DNA of 51,983 bases, from contig NZ_JBMYXF010000020.1 of NCBI RefSeq assembly GCF_049608145.1, forward strand, positions 1 to 51,983. Reading direction: 5' to 3'. Numbering within the stretch: position 1 is the stretch's first letter; the number at the start of each line of letters is the position of its first letter. The notes beneath the pieces were generated by a model. That model ran no database searches. It had not been told where the DNA came from and saw only the letters and a list, made by a program, of their open reading frames with translations. Both the position numbers and the translations under genes were made by a program. Source of the stretch: Halocynthiibacter sp049608145 (GTDB lineage: Bacteria > Pseudomonadota > Alphaproteobacteria > Rhodobacterales > Rhodobacteraceae). Positions 34,023-41,736 of this stretch are shown piece by piece.

Positions 34023-34967
34023 TCAACCTGCACAGGCCTCGAATGCACGGGCAAGTTCAGACAGAATACCAGCATAAAGATCGGCCCCCGGCACCAAGGA
34101 TCCGCCCAGCGGATCAGCAACAGAAACCGTGAACGCATGCCCTTCAAAAACTGTTTCCAACAGCCCTTCGGCATAGCCCGGTTCCGCAAGAACACAGGTG
34201 ACGTTCTGACTGGAAACAAGCGCCTGCATTTCCTTCAAATGCGCAGCCCCAGGACGCGTCGCATGTGAATTGCTCACCGCGCCCAGCGCGCGTTTGCCAA
34301 ACCGTGTTTCAAAATAGGCAAAGGCATCATGGGTGACGATGTGACTGGCCTGAATTTTCTCCATGCGCTGTTCCGTGTCCGATATCACCAACAACAATTC
34401 CTCAGAGAATTCAGAGGCATTCGCAACATAGGCATCCGCATGTTCAGGATCAGCCGTCGCCAAGCTTTCCGCCAGTTCTAGGGCAAATACAATTGCGTTC
34501 TCAGGGTTCAACCACATATGCGGATCATCTGAATGGTCATCGTCATGCCCAGCTTCGTGATGATCCTCTCCGTGGCCCTCTTCTTCGTGATGGTGCTCTC
34601 CGGTGTGATCATCGTCATCAGACAATCCCGCCGCCTCAATCAGAACAACACCCTCTATGCGCGCCATCTCCAACCGCTGCGCGTCCGCCGCCAATGTATC
34701 CAGCGTGTCATTCAACCAAGGTGTCAGCCCCGCACCAGCCATCAGAACGAAATCAGCGTTCTGCAACAAACGCGCTTCAGATGGGCGCATCGCATAATGA
34801 TGCGGATCGGCCCCCGGGGGCAACAATACATCAGGGGTCCCAACACCTTGCATGACCCGGGCAGCAATGGATTGGATGGGTGCGATATCCGCAACGACAT
34901 CAGGAACCTCGGCAGATGCAGCACCTGCAATTGTCAGTGTCAGGGCAGCGGGCAAATATTTCAGCAT
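34023..34967 (-). CDS. znuA: High-affinity zinc ABC transporter substrate-binding protein
   Basis: A 314-residue cluster A-I metal-binding protein. The signal peptide is MLKYLPAALTLTIAGAASA-EV. The family motifs are PPGADPHHYAMRPSEARLL, a His-rich acidic loop (HTGEHHHEEEGHGEDHHE, about 120-150) followed by DDPHMWLNPENA, HIVTHDAFAYFE, and a C-terminal segment around a cysteine (TCVLAEPGY). The His-rich loop is typical of zinc rather than manganese transporters. It is divergent to zur-znuC-znuB across an 88-bp region with two Zur-box-like palindromes. Confidence 0.95.
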   Translation of the reverse strand: MLKYLPAALTLTIAGAASAEVPDVVADIAPIQSIAARVMQGVGTPDVLLPPGADPHHYAMRPSEARLLQNADFVLMAGAGLTPWLNDTLDTLAADAQRLEMARIEGVVLIEAAGLSDDDDHTGEHHHEEEGHGEDHHEAGHDDDHSDDPHMWLNPENAIVFALELAESLATADPEHADAYVANASEFSEELLLVISDTEQRMEKIQASHIVTHDAFAYFETRFGKRALGAVSNSHATRPGAAHLKEMQALVSSQNVTCVLAEPGYAEGLLETVFEGHAFTVSVADPLGGSLVPGADLYAGILSELARAFEACAG

Positions 34968-34976
34968 GGCGCTCTC

Positions 34977-34993
34977 ATGTTATATTATTACAT
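34977..34993. promoter_or_regulatory. Putative Zur box 1 (znuA side)
   Basis: A 17-bp imperfect palindrome, atgttatattattacat, with only one mismatched pair around its centre, starting 10 bp before the znuA start codon. Alphaproteobacterial Zur sites are AT-rich dyads of the ATGTTAT/ATAACAT type. Its position in the znuA leader fits repression of znuA when zinc is abundant. Confidence 0.7.
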
Positions 34994-35010
34994 TTGACCT
35001 TCAGCGATAT

Positions 35011-35027
35011 ATGATACATTATAACAT
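35011..35027. promoter_or_regulatory. Putative Zur box 2 (zur-znuCB side)
   Basis: atgatacattataacat is a second 17-bp dyad with two mismatched pairs, sharing the ATAACAT half-site with box 1 in inverted form. It ends 29 bp before the zur start. Presence of two sites in one 88-bp divergent region suggests separate control of znuA and of zur-znuC-znuB. Confidence 0.65.
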
Positions 35028-35055
35028 AGCAACCAAAAACAGATGAAAGCCGGAT

Positions 35056-35550
35056 ATGAGCAACAGCGGATTTGAAAAACACGACCACAGCAGTTGTGTC
35101 GCGACCTCTATCAAGGCGGCAGAGGACCATTGCGCGCAAAACAAACTTCAACTGACCCCAGTGCGCCGCCGCGTGCTGGAAATCCTCCTAGAAGGGCATA
35201 AAGCCCTAGGCGCCTATGATATTTTGCCTCATCTGGCGGCCGAAGGCCTGGGCAGCCAACCCCCTGTTGTCTACCGCGCATTGGATTTCCTGCAAAACCA
35301 CGGCCTTGTGCATAAGGTTGAAAAGCTGAACGCCTGGACCGCCTGCATGCACCCAGGACAGGCCCATAACCCCGCCTTTATGATCTGTTCTGATTGTGAT
35401 CTTGTGGCCGAAATCCCAGCATCCCCCGGCACCGGCGATCTGGGGCGTGCCGCAGATCAGATGGGTTTCACGATCAACACCGCCGTGATCGAAATCGAAG
35501 GCACCTGCCCCTCGTGCCGCGACAACGCCGGGACAGATACCACATCATGA
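35056..35550 (+). CDS. zur: Zinc uptake regulator, Fur family
   Basis: A 164-residue Fur-family repressor. The N-terminal winged helix includes LTPVRRRVLEILLEGHKALGAYDIL split by function only, and VVYRALDFLQNHGLVHKVE as recognition-helix region. Structural-zinc cysteines are CSDCD and CPSCR in the C-terminal domain, and a metal-site segment CMHPGQAH lies near residue 97. Divergence from znuA and overlap with znuC (ATGA) identify it as Zur rather than Fur. Autoregulation through the adjacent palindromes is likely. Confidence 0.94.
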   Translation: MSNSGFEKHDHSSCVATSIKAAEDHCAQNKLQLTPVRRRVLEILLEGHKALGAYDILPHLAAEGLGSQPPVVYRALDFLQNHGLVHKVEKLNAWTACMHPGQAHNPAFMICSDCDLVAEIPASPGTGDLGRAADQMGFTINTAVIEIEGTCPSCRDNAGTDTTS

Positions 35551-36308
35551 CCCAGCTGATAGAAGCACGTGATATTTCGGTCCAAGCCGGAAGCACCGCC
35601 GCTCTGCGCAACGTGGATTTTCGCATCACCCGCGGGGAAATCGTCACCGTGGTCGGGCCCAATGGATCTGGTAAAACATCGCTTTTGCGCGCCATCATTG
35701 GCGCAGCCCGCGTGTCATCCGGCAGTATCACCCGCGCGCCGGGCCTGCGCATCGGCTATGTTCCCCAAAACCTGCGCATTGATCCCAGCCTGCCACTCAC
35801 CGCGCGTCGTTTTCTGTCTTTGCCGAAACGCCGCAACATGGCCGATATTCGCACAGCCCTTGCCGCAGCCGGGGCCGAAGCGCTGGAAAACCGCCAAATC
35901 GCAGACCTTTCCGGCGGTCAGTTTCAACGTGTTGTCCTGGCCCGTGCCCTGCTGGAAAAACCTGACCTTCTGATGCTGGACGAACCCACCACGGGCCTGG
36001 ACCAACCCGGATCAGCCGCTTTTTACCGCCGGATCGAAACCCTGCGAAATGAAACAAATTGCGCCATCCTGATGGTCAGCCATGAATTACATGTTGTCAT
36101 GGCAAGTTCGGATCGTGTGATCTGTCTGAACGGTCATGTCTGCTGCCACGGCACCCCCGATATCGTGGCCTCTGCCCCGGAATATCGCGCACTCTTTGGC
36201 AATGGCACACAGGGCGCGCTGGCATTATATCGCCACGACCATGACCACAGCCATCCCCATGGCCCTAATTGCAACCACCCGCTGGAAGAGACTGAACATG
36301 CTGGATGA
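35547..36308 (+). CDS. znuC: Zinc ABC transporter ATP-binding protein
   Basis: A 253-residue ATPase with Walker A GPNGSGKTS, signature LSGGQFQRVVLARAL, Walker B LLMLDEPTTGLDQ, and switch histidine VSHELHVVM. The C-terminus is histidine-rich (YRHDHDHSHPHGPNCNH), a feature of zinc ATPases that could buffer zinc near the membrane. The start at 35547 overlaps the zur stop; the ATG 11 codons earlier lies deep in zur. Its end overlaps znuB by 11 bp. Confidence 0.94.
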   Translation: MTQLIEARDISVQAGSTAALRNVDFRITRGEIVTVVGPNGSGKTSLLRAIIGAARVSSGSITRAPGLRIGYVPQNLRIDPSLPLTARRFLSLPKRRNMADIRTALAAAGAEALENRQIADLSGGQFQRVVLARALLEKPDLLMLDEPTTGLDQPGSAAFYRRIETLRNETNCAILMVSHELHVVMASSDRVICLNGHVCCHGTPDIVASAPEYRALFGNGTQGALALYRHDHDHSHPHGPNCNHPLEETEHAG

Positions 36309-37098
36309 TTTTCTGATCCGCGCCATTCTGGCCGCCATTGGCACAGGTCTTGCCGCAGGTCTTCTGGGCTGTTTCGTGGTCTGGCGACGGCTTGCTTATC
36401 TGGGTGACGCCACCGCCCATGCGGCCATTCTGGGTGTGGCCCTAGCCCTGGCATTTGGCACCTCTGCCCTCACCGGTGTTCTTGGCATTTCCGTGCTTAT
36501 GGCCTTGCTGCTCTCAACCTTGGCCGGGCGACACCTAAACCATGACAGCCTGCTCGGCGTGCTGGCTTACAGCGCCCTTGCGACAGGGCTTGTGACCGTA
36601 TCGCTGATGCAAGGCGTGCGTATTGATCTGTCCGCCTGGCTGTTTGGAGAAATCCTGGCCGTCAGCAAAGCAGACCTTGCCCTGATCTGGGCCGGTTCAC
36701 TTGCGATTTGTGCGCTGATCCTGACACGCTGGCAAAACCTGTTAACCGCCACCCTATCGCCTGATCTGGCGCAGGCCAGTGGTATCAGCCCCAAACGCGA
36801 AGAACTGATCCTAACGCTCGCGCTTGCGCTGGTGGTTGCCGTTGCCATCAAAATCGTCGGTGCGCTTTTGATCGGGGCACTTCTGATCATCCCCGCCACC
36901 GCCGCAAGACCACTGGCCCGCAGCCCCGAAACCATGGCTCTGTTCGCAACCAGCATCGGTGCATCATCCGGCCTGATCGGCATTCTGCTGTCGGCCCAAT
37001 ATGATACCCCCGCCGGGCCCACCATCATCTGCGTGGCTGCCGGGGCATTCTTCCTGTCCTGGGCCCTCGCCCCGCTGATCCGCCTTAAAACGCCTTAA
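36298..37098 (+). CDS. znuB: Zinc ABC transporter permease
   Basis: A 266-residue ABC-3 family permease with about eight hydrophobic segments. The N-terminus MLDDFLIRAILAAIGTGLAA and the segment GCFVVWRRLAYLGDATAHAA (coupling region) match ZnuB. The start at 36298 overlaps znuC by 11 bp; in-frame upstream ATGs lie inside znuC. Its stop overlaps the convergent Lrp-like gene by 14 bp. Confidence 0.94.
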   Translation: MLDDFLIRAILAAIGTGLAAGLLGCFVVWRRLAYLGDATAHAAILGVALALAFGTSALTGVLGISVLMALLLSTLAGRHLNHDSLLGVLAYSALATGLVTVSLMQGVRIDLSAWLFGEILAVSKADLALIWAGSLAICALILTRWQNLLTATLSPDLAQASGISPKREELILTLALALVVAVAIKIVGALLIGALLIIPATAARPLARSPETMALFATSIGASSGLIGILLSAQYDTPAGPTIICVAAGAFFLSWALAPLIRLKTP

Positions 37099-37324
37099 AC
37101 GTCATGGTCGTCAGAGACCGTTCAAGTTCCGTCACATCGGCAAGGATACCGTTGATAAACTTACCGGTGTCTTCGCCTTCCGGCACATAAAGCTTCATAA
37201 TCAGGTCATAATCGCCTGATGTGGAATACAGCTCAGAATGCACTTCTTTCAGCATGATCTGTTCCGCCACCTTATAGGTCGTGCCCGGACGACAGCGCAG
37301 CTGCACAAAAACCAGATTTGTCAT
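37085..37324 (-). CDS. Stand-alone Lrp/AsnC ligand-binding (RAM) domain protein
   Basis: A 79-residue protein consisting only of the alpha-beta RAM domain of Lrp/AsnC regulators (VFVQLRCRPGTTYKVAEQI, then GDYDLIMKLYVPEGED). It lacks any helix-turn-helix. Such proteins may bind small effectors or hetero-oligomerise with full-length regulators. The ATG at 37324 is preceded by a ggagag ribosome-binding site on the minus strand. It converges on znuB, overlapping it by 14 bp, and is 129 bp from hisB on the other side. The function is unknown. Confidence 0.9.
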   Translation of the reverse strand: MTNLVFVQLRCRPGTTYKVAEQIMLKEVHSELYSTSGDYDLIMKLYVPEGEDTGKFINGILADVTELERSLTTMTFKAF

Positions 37325-37453
37325 GGATCTCTCCCGTTATAAGTTACCCGAAATCTCGCACAGATCGCCGCACCCACACAATGGGCAATTGAGCATATTG
37401 GAAATTCCGCCACCGCCCCCTATAAGCAGATGAGTTTATTCAAGAGGCCCGCC

Positions 37454-38041
37454 ATGCGCACAGCAACCGTGACCCGTAAAACCAATGAAACTGACATTTC
37501 CGTTGAGATAAATCTCGACGGTACCGGCGTCTATAACATGCAGACCGGCGTGGGTTTCTTTGACCATATGCTGGATCAGTTGGCGCGCCATTCTCTGATC
37601 GACATCACCGTGCGTGCCACGGGTGATCTACATATCGATGACCACCACACAGTCGAAGACGTGGGCATTGCCCTGGGTCAGGCCCTGACACAGGCGCTTG
37701 GCGATAAAAAAGGCATCCGTCGATATGGCGAATGTCACCTGCCGATGGATGACGCACAGGTGCGCTGTGCCCTGGATCTCTCCGCGCGTCCGTTCCTTGT
37801 CTGGAATGTTGATGTGCCTACCCAAAAGATCGGCACATTTGACACGGAACTTGTGCGCGAATTCTTCACAGCCTTCGCAACACAGGGCGGCATCACCCTA
37901 CACATCGACCAGATCCACGGGTTCAACAGCCACCACATCGTCGAAGCCGCGTTCAAGGCCGTGGCCCGCGCCCTGCGCATCGCCGTGGAAACCGATCCGC
38001 GCAAAGCCGATGCTATTCCTTCCACCAAAGGGGCTCTCTAA
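37454..38041 (+). CDS. hisB: Imidazoleglycerol-phosphate dehydratase
   Basis: A 195-residue monofunctional IGPD (sixth step of histidine synthesis) with manganese-site motifs VGFFDHMLDQLARHS, DDHHTVEDVGIALG, and INSHH-type segment FNSHHIVEAAFKA. The start at 37454 is preceded by gaggcc; an ATG 8 codons upstream is possible. Its stop directly abuts the GTG of hisH. Confidence 0.96.
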   Translation: MRTATVTRKTNETDISVEINLDGTGVYNMQTGVGFFDHMLDQLARHSLIDITVRATGDLHIDDHHTVEDVGIALGQALTQALGDKKGIRRYGECHLPMDDAQVRCALDLSARPFLVWNVDVPTQKIGTFDTELVREFFTAFATQGGITLHIDQIHGFNSHHIVEAAFKAVARALRIAVETDPRKADAIPSTKGAL

Positions 38042-38680
38042 GTGCTGACGGCTATTATTGACTACGGTTCCGGCAACCTGCATTCGGCCGAAAAAGCGTT
38101 CCAGCGCATGGCCACGGAAACCAATGCCGGTGAGGTCATCGTAACCTCAGACGCCGATACAATCGCCCGCGCCGACCGCCTGGTTCTGCCGGGTGATGGC
38201 GCCTTCCCTGCCTGCCGCCAGGAACTGGTGGATCACACCGCGATCTGCGAGGCCATGGAACAGGCCGTGACCAAAGACGGCCGCCCCTTTCTTGGCATTT
38301 GTGTTGGCATGCAGCTGATGGCCTCAATGGGGCGCGAATATGAAGACACGCCAGGTCTTGATTGGATCAAAGGCGAGGTTGTCGAAATCACCCCGTCTGA
38401 CCCCGCGATGAAAGTTCCGCATATGGGCTGGAACGATCTGGTGCTGCATCAGGACCATGCTGTACTGGATGGTATCCAATCCGGCGATCACGCCTATTTT
38501 GTGCACAGCTTTCGATTTGATGTGACCAACCCGCAGGATCAGCTTGCCCATGTGGATTACGGCGGCAATGTCACGGCGATTATCGCACGCGACACGATGA
38601 TCGGCATGCAGTTTCACCCGGAAAAAAGCCAACACACCGGGCTGCGCATGATCGGCAACTTCCTAACCTGGAAGCCTTAA
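38042..38680 (+). CDS. hisH: Imidazole glycerol phosphate synthase glutaminase subunit
   Basis: A 212-residue class I glutaminase that feeds ammonia to HisF. The catalytic cysteine is in FLGICVGMQLM, and the His/Glu pair is in GMQFHPEKSQ. The N-terminus is IIDYGSGNLHS. The start is GTG at 38042, with no gap after the hisB stop, so translation is probably coupled. Its partner hisF lies about 3 kb downstream, beyond hisA and a Hint gene. Confidence 0.96.
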   Translation: MLTAIIDYGSGNLHSAEKAFQRMATETNAGEVIVTSDADTIARADRLVLPGDGAFPACRQELVDHTAICEAMEQAVTKDGRPFLGICVGMQLMASMGREYEDTPGLDWIKGEVVEITPSDPAMKVPHMGWNDLVLHQDHAVLDGIQSGDHAYFVHSFRFDVTNPQDQLAHVDYGGNVTAIIARDTMIGMQFHPEKSQHTGLRMIGNFLTWKP

Positions 38681-38690
38681 CACAGGTAAA

Positions 38691-38711
38691 GGGCGGCTTA
38701 ATCCGCCGCCC
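38691..38711 (+). terminator. Hairpin after hisH
   Basis: gggcggc and gccgccc (38691-38697 and 38705-38711) form a 7-bp GC stem 11 bp after the hisH stop. The following bases (gatatgcat) are not a U-tract, so this is a weak or Rho-assisted terminator. Confidence 0.55.
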
Positions 38712-38719
38712 GCCCGATA

Positions 38720-38757
38720 TGCATAACATATGCATATAATGTGCATACGTTGTGCAT
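38720..38757. repeat. Four TGCAT repeats spaced exactly 11 bp
   Basis: The pentamer tgcat starts at 38720, 38731, 38742 and 38753, each separated by exactly one DNA-helix turn. tgcat is one base short of the palindrome atgcat. The array lies between the hisH hairpin and a conserved palindromic repeat, in a convergent intergenic region. Phased identical half-sites usually mark protein-binding arrays. No function is assigned. Confidence 0.65.
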
Positions 38758-38782
38758 CTCAAAATCCCCCCTTCAACGCCCC

Positions 38783-38831
38783 GGTTTCATCTTGCTTGAA
38801 ATACTCCGGGGTGTGGGGGCAGCGCCCCCAC
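38783..38831 (-). repeat. Rhodobacterales-type post-stop palindromic repeat, copy 1
   Basis: gtgggggc-agc-gcccccac (38813-38831) forms an 8-bp stem with a 3-nt loop. On the minus strand it is followed by a conserved tail reading CCCCGGAGTATTTCAAGCAA. It begins 16 bp past the DUF2147 stop in the sense direction of that gene. The same palindrome plus tail occurs after msrA. I recognise this phrase as common after genes in Rhodobacteraceae. It probably serves as a terminator or mRNA 3' stabiliser. Confidence 0.8.
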
Positions 38832-38847
38832 AAGGGATGAACTTAAA

Positions 38848-39240
38848 TCAGTTCACACGGCTCCAGGTGCCACCGGAACGGCAGATCCCAAACACACAAC
38901 CTTTCACGGTAAGGCTGTTTCCGGACAATTCCATTTCGCCGTTGTAAGTCTTGTCACGGTCCGGGCTGTAGACTTTGCCATTGTCGTATTCACCACCGCC
39001 AACATTTTCCATATCCCAGACCAAACGTTTGCCAACATTGTCAGTCTCAAGCTGCGTGCCCGCACTGTCATAGGCCCGCACCAGGGTTCCGCAAACCGCT
39101 GATCCGCAAGCAGAAATCTCAATATGACCATAATGACCATTGTCATCTGGAATGGTCTGCCAGGTGCCGTGGATCGGGTCTGCCATTGCAGTTCCAGCCA
39201 TAGCAACAAAGCCCAGCGCAGCCAGTGCAATCTTTTTCAT
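38848..39240 (-). CDS. DUF2147 family exported protein
   Basis: A 130-residue periplasmic protein with signal peptide MKKIALAALGFVAMAGTAMA-DP. The mature part has the DUF2147 pattern: HGTWQTIPDDNGHYGHIEIS, then DNGKVYSPDRDKTYNGEMEL and LTVKGCVFGICRSGGTWSR. Two cysteine pairs may form disulfides. The fold is lipocalin/streptavidin-like in related proteins; the ligand is unknown. The start has gggagaga upstream on the minus strand. It is the only minus-strand gene inside the his region. Confidence 0.9.
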   Translation of the reverse strand: MKKIALAALGFVAMAGTAMADPIHGTWQTIPDDNGHYGHIEISACGSAVCGTLVRAYDSAGTQLETDNVGKRLVWDMENVGGGEYDNGKVYSPDRDKTYNGEMELSGNSLTVKGCVFGICRSGGTWSRVN

Positions 39241-39387
39241 AACATCTCTCCCTTTTAAGTTTTCGCCATGATGGCGGGCAATACTATCATCTGTCCAGAC
39301 TTACCTCAGGTGAAGCTGCGACCACAGGCTCTTTGCAAATCCATACACAACATGGCAAAAGCGCGCTGAATCAGTCAGGAGTTCCCC

Positions 39388-40110
39388 ATGATCCTTTACC
39401 CCGCTATCGACCTCAAAGACGGCCGCGCCGTGCGCCTTGTGCATGGGGATATGGAACAGGAAACCGTGTTCAACGACAACCCTGCAGCCCAGGCGATGGA
39501 ATTCGTAAACGCGGGCTGTGAATGGTTACATCTTGTTGATCTTAATGGTGCTTTTGCAGGTGAACCTGTGAACGCCGCCCCGGTGGAAGAGATCCTAAAA
39601 CAGACAAAAACCCCTGCCCAACTGGGCGGCGGCATCCGGGATATGGCAACAATTGAACGTTGGATCGACAAAGGCCTCGCCCGCGTCATCCTGGGCACAG
39701 TCGCCGTGGAAAACCCGGATCTGGTGCGTGAGGCCGCAAAAGAATTCCCGGGCAAAGTCGCCGTTGGTATTGATGCACGCAACGGTAAAGTGGCCACCAA
39801 AGGCTGGGCGGAAGAAACCGATGTGATGGTCACTGATCTAGCAAAATCTTTTGAGGACGCAGGTGTTTGCGCGATCATCTACACCGACATCCTGCGCGAC
39901 GGCGCAATGAAAGGCGTGAACGTCGAAGCCACTGCAGATCTGGCCCGTGCCGTATCTATCCCGGTGATTGCGTCTGGGGGCGTTAGTTCACTCGAAGATC
40001 TGCGTGCTCTGAAAAACTGCGGCGCAAACTTGAACGGCGCAATTTCCGGCCGCGCTTTGTATGACGGCGCGATTGATCTAACTGAAGCGCTATCAACCTT
40101 AAGGGATTGA
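39388..40110 (+). CDS. hisA: ProFAR isomerase (phosphoribosylformimino-5-aminoimidazole carboxamide ribotide isomerase)
   Basis: A 240-residue TIM barrel with two-fold repeat. Catalytic aspartates are in ILYPAIDLKDGRAV and IIYTDILRDGAMKG. Phosphate-binding GGGIR (QLGGGIRDM) and SGGVSS motifs are visible. The start at 39388 has cagtcaggag upstream. It is separated from hisF by the 1.4-kb Hint gene. Confidence 0.96.
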   Translation: MILYPAIDLKDGRAVRLVHGDMEQETVFNDNPAAQAMEFVNAGCEWLHLVDLNGAFAGEPVNAAPVEEILKQTKTPAQLGGGIRDMATIERWIDKGLARVILGTVAVENPDLVREAAKEFPGKVAVGIDARNGKVATKGWAEETDVMVTDLAKSFEDAGVCAIIYTDILRDGAMKGVNVEATADLARAVSIPVIASGGVSSLEDLRALKNCGANLNGAISGRALYDGAIDLTEALSTLRD

Positions 40111-40139
40111 TTAAGTTAAACAATTGACAAAAAACAAAT

Positions 40140-40160
40140 CTCAGACCCACCGGGTCTGAG
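40140..40160 (+). terminator. Hairpin after hisA
   Basis: ctcagaccc (40140-40148) pairs perfectly with gggtctgag (40152-40160), with a 3-nt loop. It starts 30 bp after the hisA stop. The following cgttaac is not a good U-tract. Termination here would separate hisA from the downstream Hint gene. Confidence 0.65.
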
Positions 40161-40231
40161 CGTTAACAGTGGGAAGAAATCACCTTTCCCAATCTCGGAA
40201 ACACCCACAAAAATTAACCTTTGCTAAACTT

Positions 40232-40269
40232 TTCGCTTCTCAGCGAATCATTTTCTTTCTATGATTCGC
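40232..40269 (+). promoter_or_regulatory. Two mutually exclusive hairpins in the Hint-gene leader
   Basis: ttcgct (40232-40237) can pair with agcgaa (40242-40247). Alternatively gcgaatcat (40243-40251) can pair with atgattcgc (40261-40269). The two stems share gcgaa, so only one can form. The pair lies 39-76 bp before the GTG start of the Hint gene. It could be a promoter-proximal operator, an attenuator-like switch, or fortuitous symmetry. Confidence 0.45.
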
Positions 40270-40307
40270 AAAAAACGCAGTGAAAAATAATAAGTACAGG
40301 TCATAAA

Positions 40308-41678
40308 GTGGCTATTGGTGAAGCAGGCAAATTGACTGCAAGTCAACCGGTTGTAGATGCCCCAATTCGGGTAGACTTCACCGAAGACTTGACAGACCCT
40401 ATTATCGCAATAACGTCAACTGCAGGCGGTAACTCGCCCTTTTCTGTGCGCATCGTTTCGACGGATGACACTGGATTCAGCTTTATCATCGAAGAATGGG
40501 ATTACCTTAGCGACGCCACCCATGGTAACGAAGATTTTCACTGGGTCGCCATCGAAAAAGGTACACATACGTTGCCTGATGGCCGTACGATCACGGCGGG
40601 AGATACCCAGGCAAATGGTTCTGGGTCTACAGGCGTGAACTTCGGAACGCCATTTTCAGGAACACCTGTGGTACTGACCTCGGTCATGTCTCACAATGAT
40701 AACACGACGGTGGACAGCGACCCGCTGAATGTCACATCGTCCGGTTTTGATATTCGCCTACAAGAACAAGAACAAATGAATGGCACTCACGGGACCGAAA
40801 CCATTGGTTGGATTGCCATTCAAGCTGGCGGTTCCAACGTGGATGGGTCTGGTGCGGCCAAACGCCAAGGTGGCGTTGATGAAAATGCCGATTTCGTCGG
40901 ACTGGGTACCACATTCAGCAATGGGGTTTATGTCGGTGACACACAAACCATAGCAGGTGCTGACACTGCACGCCTGGTCCTGACTGGCACCAACAGCAAT
41001 GGTGCCAGCTTTAAAATCGAAGAAGAAAAATCCAAAGATAACGAAGTCAACCACATCAACGAAGTGGTCGGGGTTGTTGGGTTTAATTTGGGTTTAATCC
41101 CTTGCTTCACACCAGGCACGCTCATCCGGACAGCCACGGGTTTGCGTCCGGTCGAAGTTCTTCAGGCCGGTGATATGGTTCTCACGGCGGACAATGGGTT
41201 TCAGGCTTTGCGTTGGGTCTGCGTGCGAACACTGGATGCTGCGCATCTCGCGGCCAATCCACACCACCAGCCCATTCTCATCCGCAAAGGCGCATTGGGG
41301 CCTGGCCTGCCATCGCAAAACATGCGTGTATCACCACAGCATCGCATGATGTTGACCGGATGGCGTGCAGAACTGTTGTTTGCTGAACGTGAAATCCTGG
41401 TCCCCGCCAAAGCATTGCTAGATGATCAGAAGGTTATCCCAGACCATTCCACAGACACCGTGTCTTACATTCATCTATTGTTTGATGCCCACGAAGTCAT
41501 TTTCGCCAATGGTGCCCCTTCTGAAAGCCTGCATGCAGGCCAATTGTCCAAGGGATTGATGCCACAAGCCGCCCGAGAAGAATTGTTCAATCTGTTCCCA
41601 AACCTGCGCATTGATAATGGCTTTGGCCCCACAGCCCGTACCACACCCCGCACTCACGATTTGCGATCACTGCATTGA
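40308..41678 (+). CDS. Hint_2 domain protein with WIAI-repeat N-terminal half
   Basis: A 456-residue protein starting at GTG, with acagg upstream. The N-terminal 260 residues are probably beta-rich and contain repeated phrases (DFHWVAIEKGTHTLPDG, TIGWIAIQAGG, and repeated TxxxSGxxFxIRxxEx strands) resembling surface-adhesin or lectin-like domains. Cys266 in PCFTPGTLIRTATGLRPVEV begins a Hint_2 (hedgehog/intein) domain with VLQAGDMVLT, SPQHRMMLTG and FDAHEVIFANGAPSE, ending near residue 420. Such proteins may self-process at the cysteine; no classical C-terminal splice motif is evident. No signal peptide is visible. It lies between hisA and hisF, with an AT-richer leader, and is probably an insertion. 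Confidence 0.85.
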   Translation: MAIGEAGKLTASQPVVDAPIRVDFTEDLTDPIIAITSTAGGNSPFSVRIVSTDDTGFSFIIEEWDYLSDATHGNEDFHWVAIEKGTHTLPDGRTITAGDTQANGSGSTGVNFGTPFSGTPVVLTSVMSHNDNTTVDSDPLNVTSSGFDIRLQEQEQMNGTHGTETIGWIAIQAGGSNVDGSGAAKRQGGVDENADFVGLGTTFSNGVYVGDTQTIAGADTARLVLTGTNSNGASFKIEEEKSKDNEVNHINEVVGVVGFNLGLIPCFTPGTLIRTATGLRPVEVLQAGDMVLTADNGFQALRWVCVRTLDAAHLAANPHHQPILIRKGALGPGLPSQNMRVSPQHRMMLTGWRAELLFAEREILVPAKALLDDQKVIPDHSTDTVSYIHLLFDAHEVIFANGAPSESLHAGQLSKGLMPQAAREELFNLFPNLRIDNGFGPTARTTPRTHDLRSLH

Positions 41679-41736
41679 GCCTTCCCTTTCGACAGGATTG
41701 CGCCTAAAACCGCCGCAACACCATCAGGGGGCAAAC

